From Nitratifractor sp964650685 (GTDB lineage: Bacteria > Campylobacterota > Campylobacteria > Campylobacterales > Sulfurovaceae), in NCBI GenBank assembly GCA_964650685.1, contig CAZYUW010000054.1, positions 1-7,955 on the forward strand: a stretch of DNA of 7,955 nt. The letters are read 5' to 3'. Positions 5,262 through 7,955 of this stretch are shown here, in pieces. The notes under the pieces were generated by a model. It was given only the letters and a program-made list of their open reading frames with translations. It made no database searches and had not been told where the DNA came from. The stretch's first letter is position 1. Each line of letters begins with the position of its first letter. Position numbers and translations under genes: made by a program.

Positions 5262-6671
5262 ATGAAAAAAGGTCTTTTGCTTTCAGTAGCAGCTTCGGCC
5301 GTTATCTTTGCGGGTGGCGATATAGCACCTGTAGAGCCTGCAGCACCTGCAGCGGATTTCTGGGGTCAGATTGGCTTCTTCTATCAAGCGCAGGATAACG
5401 ATGATCACAATCCTGCTACAGTCGATTTCGATTTCGGTGATGAGGACAACAACAACTTCGCCGTAACTGCCGTTCTCGGTGTAGAGAAAGAGATCGGTAT
5501 GGGATTCGGTGTCGGTTTGGAGCTGGCTGGCTGGTCAGGACTGGGATGGGATCTCGGTGATGCCATGCTCTTCAAAGCTGACGGTCTGCTTGGTGGTAAT
5601 ATGAATAACGGTGGAGAAGTATCACAGGCGTACTTGACATACACTTTTGGTAACACAGCTATCAAAGTAGGTCGCCAAGCGCTTCCAAAAGCTGTATCTC
5701 CATGGGCATACTCCAGCAGAACCGGTGGCGTTATAGATGTATCTTATGACGGTATCGTTATAGCAAATACTGATCTGCAGGATACTACACTGGTATTCGC
5801 ATGGGTGGATCAGGCATACACTGCTCCAAATATGCCACAGAGATATGATTCTACTGCTGGACAGGCATTCAATGGCCAGAAGTGGGATCTGAGCAATGTC
5901 GAAGTAAGTGATGGTGCCGGTCTGTTTATGCTGGGATTGATCAACAAGTCTCTTGCAAACACTACGCTCTCTCTGGCAGCATACTATATACCAGAGAGCA
6001 AGCTGAATGGACTTGTAAACAACTTCCTTGCTGCTAACAGTCCTTTAACAAACAGAGTTGCTCTCGAAGACACATGGTCTATCTGGGCATCTGCAGTAGG
6101 TACAGTAAACAACATCAACTGGGGTCTTCAGTTCGCCTATGTAGATGGTGATGAGCATATGATAACGCCTGCGGGTGCAACTGTTGCCAACAGCGGATGG
6201 GATGCAACATACGGCGTAGCAGCTAAGGTTGGTTCAAGCTGGGGTGATTTCGATGCCGAGTTGGTAGTTGGTTATATCAACGACGGTGACTACAGCCTCA
6301 GAACTGCTGGTTACGGTGGTGGTTCACCAAGCGCATTCTGGACATTTAACGGTGACTTCGGCGGAGACAGAGTAAGAGGTGAAGATCAGTGGGCGATCAT
6401 AGCCAAGGCTGGTTACAAGCTCGGAAACGGCAAGCTCTATGGTAATATAGGTTACTGGGAGTTTGACGAGGAACTGACTGCTACAACAAACCTGGCAATG
6501 GACAATGCATTCGATGTAAGACTCGGATACAAGTTCAAGATCATGGATATAGACGCTCAGGTTGAGTACAGATATCTCGATGTCGATCGCAAGAATAATA
6601 CTGCTGCTGGTCTCATCAACAGAGATACTACTCGCCAGAGAATCCGTGTAGAGGCTTACTACAAGTTCTAA
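5262..6671 (+). CDS. Outer-membrane porin, complete (tandem copy 1)
   Basis: The product is a 469-residue beta-barrel porin for diffusion of small solutes across the outer membrane. Residues 1-19 are a Sec signal peptide ('MKKGLLLSVAASAVIFAGG', probable cleavage before D20), followed by a Pro/Ala linker (21-31). The rest alternates hydrophobic and polar residues with many Gly, Tyr and Trp, as in barrel strands, and ends in Phe ('VEAYYKF'), the signal read by the BAM complex. The 'IKVGRQALPKAVSPWAY' segment (134-150) resembles the 'GRQ' strand of campylobacterial and OprD-like porins. The start is fixed by AGGAG 6 bases upstream and by identity with copy 2. GGT, GTA and AAC codons are common, unlike the preceding cluster, which fits high expression. 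Paralogue 2 follows 336 bases downstream; they differ mainly at residues 46-62, 194-208, 251-268 and after 297. Ion or substrate selectivity is unknown. Confidence 0.92.
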   Translation: MKKGLLLSVAASAVIFAGGDIAPVEPAAPAADFWGQIGFFYQAQDNDDHNPATVDFDFGDEDNNNFAVTAVLGVEKEIGMGFGVGLELAGWSGLGWDLGDAMLFKADGLLGGNMNNGGEVSQAYLTYTFGNTAIKVGRQALPKAVSPWAYSSRTGGVIDVSYDGIVIANTDLQDTTLVFAWVDQAYTAPNMPQRYDSTAGQAFNGQKWDLSNVEVSDGAGLFMLGLINKSLANTTLSLAAYYIPESKLNGLVNNFLAANSPLTNRVALEDTWSIWASAVGTVNNINWGLQFAYVDGDEHMITPAGATVANSGWDATYGVAAKVGSSWGDFDAELVVGYINDGDYSLRTAGYGGGSPSAFWTFNGDFGGDRVRGEDQWAIIAKAGYKLGNGKLYGNIGYWEFDEELTATTNLAMDNAFDVRLGYKFKIMDIDAQVEYRYLDVDRKNNTAAGLINRDTTRQRIRVEAYYKF

Positions 6672-6711
6672 TCTCCTTTTGGAGATCTCTTCGGAGCGGG
6701 TTTTCCCGCTC
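6671..6711 (+). terminator. Twin hairpins after porin 1, probable terminator
   Basis: Two perfect stems with TTTT loops follow the stop: ATCTCC/GGAGAT (6671-6676/6681-6686) and the GC-rich GAGCGGG/CCCGCTC (6694-6700/6705-6711). The second is followed by TATCCTTATACTTTC, pyrimidine-rich but not a clean T-run. It should end or stabilise the porin 1 transcript and insulate porin 2. A competing short CTC-TTCG-GAG hairpin bridges the two (6687-6696). Confidence 0.7.
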
Positions 6712-6838
6712 TATCCTTATACTTTCATTTATATACCATTTTAAAGAATATTTTATTACTGATATCTCTTTGTTGTTCTGCTTCTGATCGTTACCATAAC
6801 CGTTGCGAATGATAATCTGAGTGCCCTTCACTTCTAAA

Positions 6839-6852
6839 ATCTAATATTAGAT
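6839..6852. repeat. Perfect 14-base palindrome ATCTAATATTAGAT
   Basis: The palindrome has no loop, and AA/TT matches continue outside after one mismatch on each side. Its centre is about 101 bases upstream of the porin 2 -35. It may be a binding site for a dimeric regulator. No equivalent is seen before porin 1. Confidence 0.5.
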
Positions 6853-6856
6853 ATTT

Positions 6857-6876
6857 TTCGCTATAGTGTAAGCGAA
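6857..6876. repeat. Inverted repeat TTCGCT-N8-AGCGAA
   Basis: Six-base perfect arms (6857-6862 and 6871-6876) surround an 8-base centre, just after the 14-base palindrome. No T-run follows. It could be a second operator or a weak RNA hairpin; no function can be assigned. Confidence 0.4.
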
Positions 6877-6904
6877 GATGCTGCAATGAGGTAAAACGAA
6901 GATA

Positions 6905-6941
6905 TTAATGAACTATTAATTATTCATTGATTTGGTATTAA
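6905..6941 (+). promoter_or_regulatory. Tandem operator-like dyads upstream of porin 2
   Basis: TTAAT-GAACT-ATTAA (6905-6919) and TTGAT-TTGGT-ATTAA (6927-6941) have centres at 6912 and 6934, again 22 bp apart and at the same distance from the promoter as in copy 1. In the first dyad all ten arm bases match copy 1 while three of five spacer bases differ; three of seven linker bases between the dyads also differ. Confidence 0.5.
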
Positions 6942-6946
6942 TTTGC

Positions 6947-6976
6947 TTGACATCTTTTGGAAAATCATGTTATACT
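6947..6976 (+). promoter_or_regulatory. Sigma-70 promoter of porin 2
   Basis: TTGACA (6947-6952), 18-base spacer and TG-T-TATACT (6968-6976) are identical to the porin 1 promoter core. The leader differs by two substitutions and one extra A in the A-run. AGGAG (6997-7001) is 6 bases before the ATG. Both copies should therefore have similar basal strength. Confidence 0.85.
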
Positions 6977-7007
6977 CCTGCCTAAACAAAAAAACAAGGA
7001 GTTACAA

Positions 7008-7955
7008 ATGAAAAAAGGTCTTTTGCTTTCAGTTGCAGCTTCGGCCGTTATCTTTGCGGGTGGCGATATAGCACCTGTAGAGCCTGCAGCACCTGCAGCG
7101 GATTTCTGGGGTCAGGTAGGTTTCTTCTATCAGGCCCAGGATGTGGATTGGGATCCAAATCCGTTTGTTGCACCTGCAGTAGCAGCAGCAAGAAATGCTG
7201 TTTTTGACATGAGTTTCAGCGATGAGACCAACAACAACTTCGCAGTCACCGCTGTTCTCGGTGTAGAGAAAGAGATCGGCATGGGATTCGGTGTCGGTTT
7301 GGAGCTGGCTGGCTGGTCAGGACTGGGATGGGATCTCGGTGATGCCATGCTTTTCAAAGCCGATCCTGTTCTTGGTGGAGTAATGAACAATGGCGGTGAA
7401 GTGTCTCAGGCATACTTGACATACACTTTTGGTAACACAGCTATCAAAGTAGGTCGCCAAGCGCTTCCAAAAGCTGTATCTCCATGGGCATACTCCAGCA
7501 GAACCGGTGGTGTTATAGATGTGTCTTATGACGGTATCGTTATAGCAAACACTGATCTGCAGGATACTACACTGGTATTCGCATGGGTGGATCAGGCATA
7601 CACTGCTCCGAATATGCCTCAGGTAGAGGAGGTTGTCGGTACCGTATACGCGGGTGAGCAGTATGATCTGAGCAATGTCGATGTCAGCGATGGTGCCGGT
7701 CTCTTCATGCTGGGATTGATCAACAAGTCTCTGGCGAACACTACGCTCTCTCTGGCGGCATACTATATACCTGAGAGTAAACTAAATGGTCTGTTGGGCA
7801 ATGTCTTAGCAGTAGCTCTCGCAGGTGCAAACAGAACAGCATATGAAGATACATGGTCTATCTGGGCATCTGCAGTAGGCAGTGTAAACAACATCAACTG
7901 GGGGCTTCAGTTCGCTTATGTGGACGGCGATGTACATCAGATAGTTGCAGCCACA
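7008..7955 (+). CDS. Outer-membrane porin, partial (tandem copy 2, 3' end outside window)
   Basis: This is a paralogue of the preceding porin, open for 316 codons to the window edge. The signal peptide and Pro/Ala linker are identical to copy 1. Barrel-strand segments match nearly residue for residue, including 'KVGRQALPKAVSPWAYSS' and 'LINKSLANTTLSLAAYYIP'. Differences cluster: residues 46-74 are an unrelated stretch 12 residues longer than in copy 1 and rich in Ala and Val; 206-219 ('VEEVVGTVYAGEQY') replaces 15 unrelated residues; 263-280 and the last visible residues after 309 also diverge. These are probably surface loops. There is no frameshift or stop, and codon use matches copy 1, so it appears functional. 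The C-terminus cannot be seen. Confidence 0.93.
   Translation, partial: MKKGLLLSVAASAVIFAGGDIAPVEPAAPAADFWGQVGFFYQAQDVDWDPNPFVAPAVAAARNAVFDMSFSDETNNNFAVTAVLGVEKEIGMGFGVGLELAGWSGLGWDLGDAMLFKADPVLGGVMNNGGEVSQAYLTYTFGNTAIKVGRQALPKAVSPWAYSSRTGGVIDVSYDGIVIANTDLQDTTLVFAWVDQAYTAPNMPQVEEVVGTVYAGEQYDLSNVDVSDGAGLFMLGLINKSLANTTLSLAAYYIPESKLNGLLGNVLAVALAGANRTAYEDTWSIWASAVGSVNNINWGLQFAYVDGDVHQIVAAT

Larger units (their letters stand above)
5160..6180 (+). repeat. Tandem duplication unit, copy 1 (promoter plus porin 5' two-thirds)
   Basis: Copy 1 of a duplicated segment; copy 2 starts at 6905 and runs off the window. Homology begins at the TTAAT dyad and covers promoter, leader and coding sequence. From 5262 to 5369 only 1 of 108 bases differs. 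From 5631 to 5840 only 5 of 210 differ, all at silent third positions. Short segments in between are unalignable. The upper boundary is approximate because the second gene is cut. Confidence 0.9.
6712..6904. other. AT-rich spacer between the two porin genes
   Basis: No gene is seen on either strand; all frames break up or lack start signals. It holds a perfect 14-base palindrome (6839-6852), a 6-bp inverted repeat (6857-6862/6871-6876) and then the regulatory block of porin 2. A short AATGATAAT (6809-6817) slightly resembles half of a Fur box, but too weakly to call. Confidence 0.5.
6905..7955 (+). repeat. Tandem duplication unit, copy 2 (runs off window)
   Basis: Second copy of the promoter-plus-porin segment beginning at 5160. 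The offset is 1745 bases upstream of the leader, 1746 after a one-A insertion in the leader, and 1782 after the 36-base longer first variable segment. The direct orientation and high silent-site identity suggest recent duplication or ongoing gene conversion. Confidence 0.9.

Noticed and set aside
5337..5354. Short CCTGCAGCA direct repeat in the porin leader region (also in copy 2)
   Set aside because: It encodes the Pro/Ala linker and is low-complexity coding sequence, not a mobile-element or phase-variation repeat.
6809..6817. AATGATAAT resembling part of a Fur box
   Set aside because: Only about half a site matches, and it is far from the porin 2 promoter; such strings are common in AT-rich DNA.
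1..7955. CRISPR array, tRNA, insertion sequence or defence system
   Set aside because: I looked for regularly spaced repeats, cloverleaf-like segments, transposase motifs and defence-type domains and found none; the porin duplication is the only large repeat.

Overview
The window looks like chromosomal DNA of a member of the Campylobacterota (formerly Epsilonproteobacteria), probably a free-living, moderately GC-rich lineage. This rests on three things: the short MurE with a truncated N-terminal domain of the Helicobacter/Campylobacter type, the style of the 'MKKGLLLSVAASAVIFAGG' outer-membrane porins, and the heavy use of AGA/AGG and ATA codons. The genus cannot be fixed from the sequence alone. 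All genes are on the + strand.

Layout. Bases 1-696 hold the end of a ribosomal protein operon: the 3' part of rpoA (alpha C-terminal domain) and rplQ. A 188-base spacer with several inverted repeats and candidate -10 elements follows. Bases 885-4862 carry a compact six-gene run: a TPR-like protein, murE, a lipoprotein of the YkuD L,D-transpeptidase family, a small charged helical protein of unknown function, a class IV PLP enzyme (PabC-like fold) and a protein resembling the ClpXP adaptor SspB. Junctions are overlaps or gaps of 1-7 bases, except for 52 bases before the transpeptidase gene, where an internal promoter is possible. Three consecutive junctions use GTG or TTG starts. MurE adds meso-diaminopimelate to the peptidoglycan precursor, and YkuD enzymes act on that same residue in the mature wall, so these two neighbours make biochemical sense together. 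The other genes have no evident shared pathway.

Bases 4863-5261 are an AT-rich, gene-poor spacer that ends in a strong porin promoter. A complete porin gene (5262-6671) follows, then twin hairpins after its stop, then another AT-rich spacer and a second porin gene (7008 to beyond the window end). The two porin genes are a recent tandem duplication that includes the promoter. The barrel-strand parts are almost identical even at silent positions, while a few short segments (probably surface loops) have diverged completely.

The most interesting items are: (i) a pair of TTRAT-N5-ATTAA dyads, 22 bp apart, at the same place upstream of both porin promoters, with arms conserved while the sequence between them has drifted; (ii) the SspB-like protein with a basic C-terminal tail that resembles a ClpX-binding motif; and (iii) the mosaic conservation of the porin pair. 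I found no CRISPR array, tRNA, rRNA, insertion sequence or obvious defence system.
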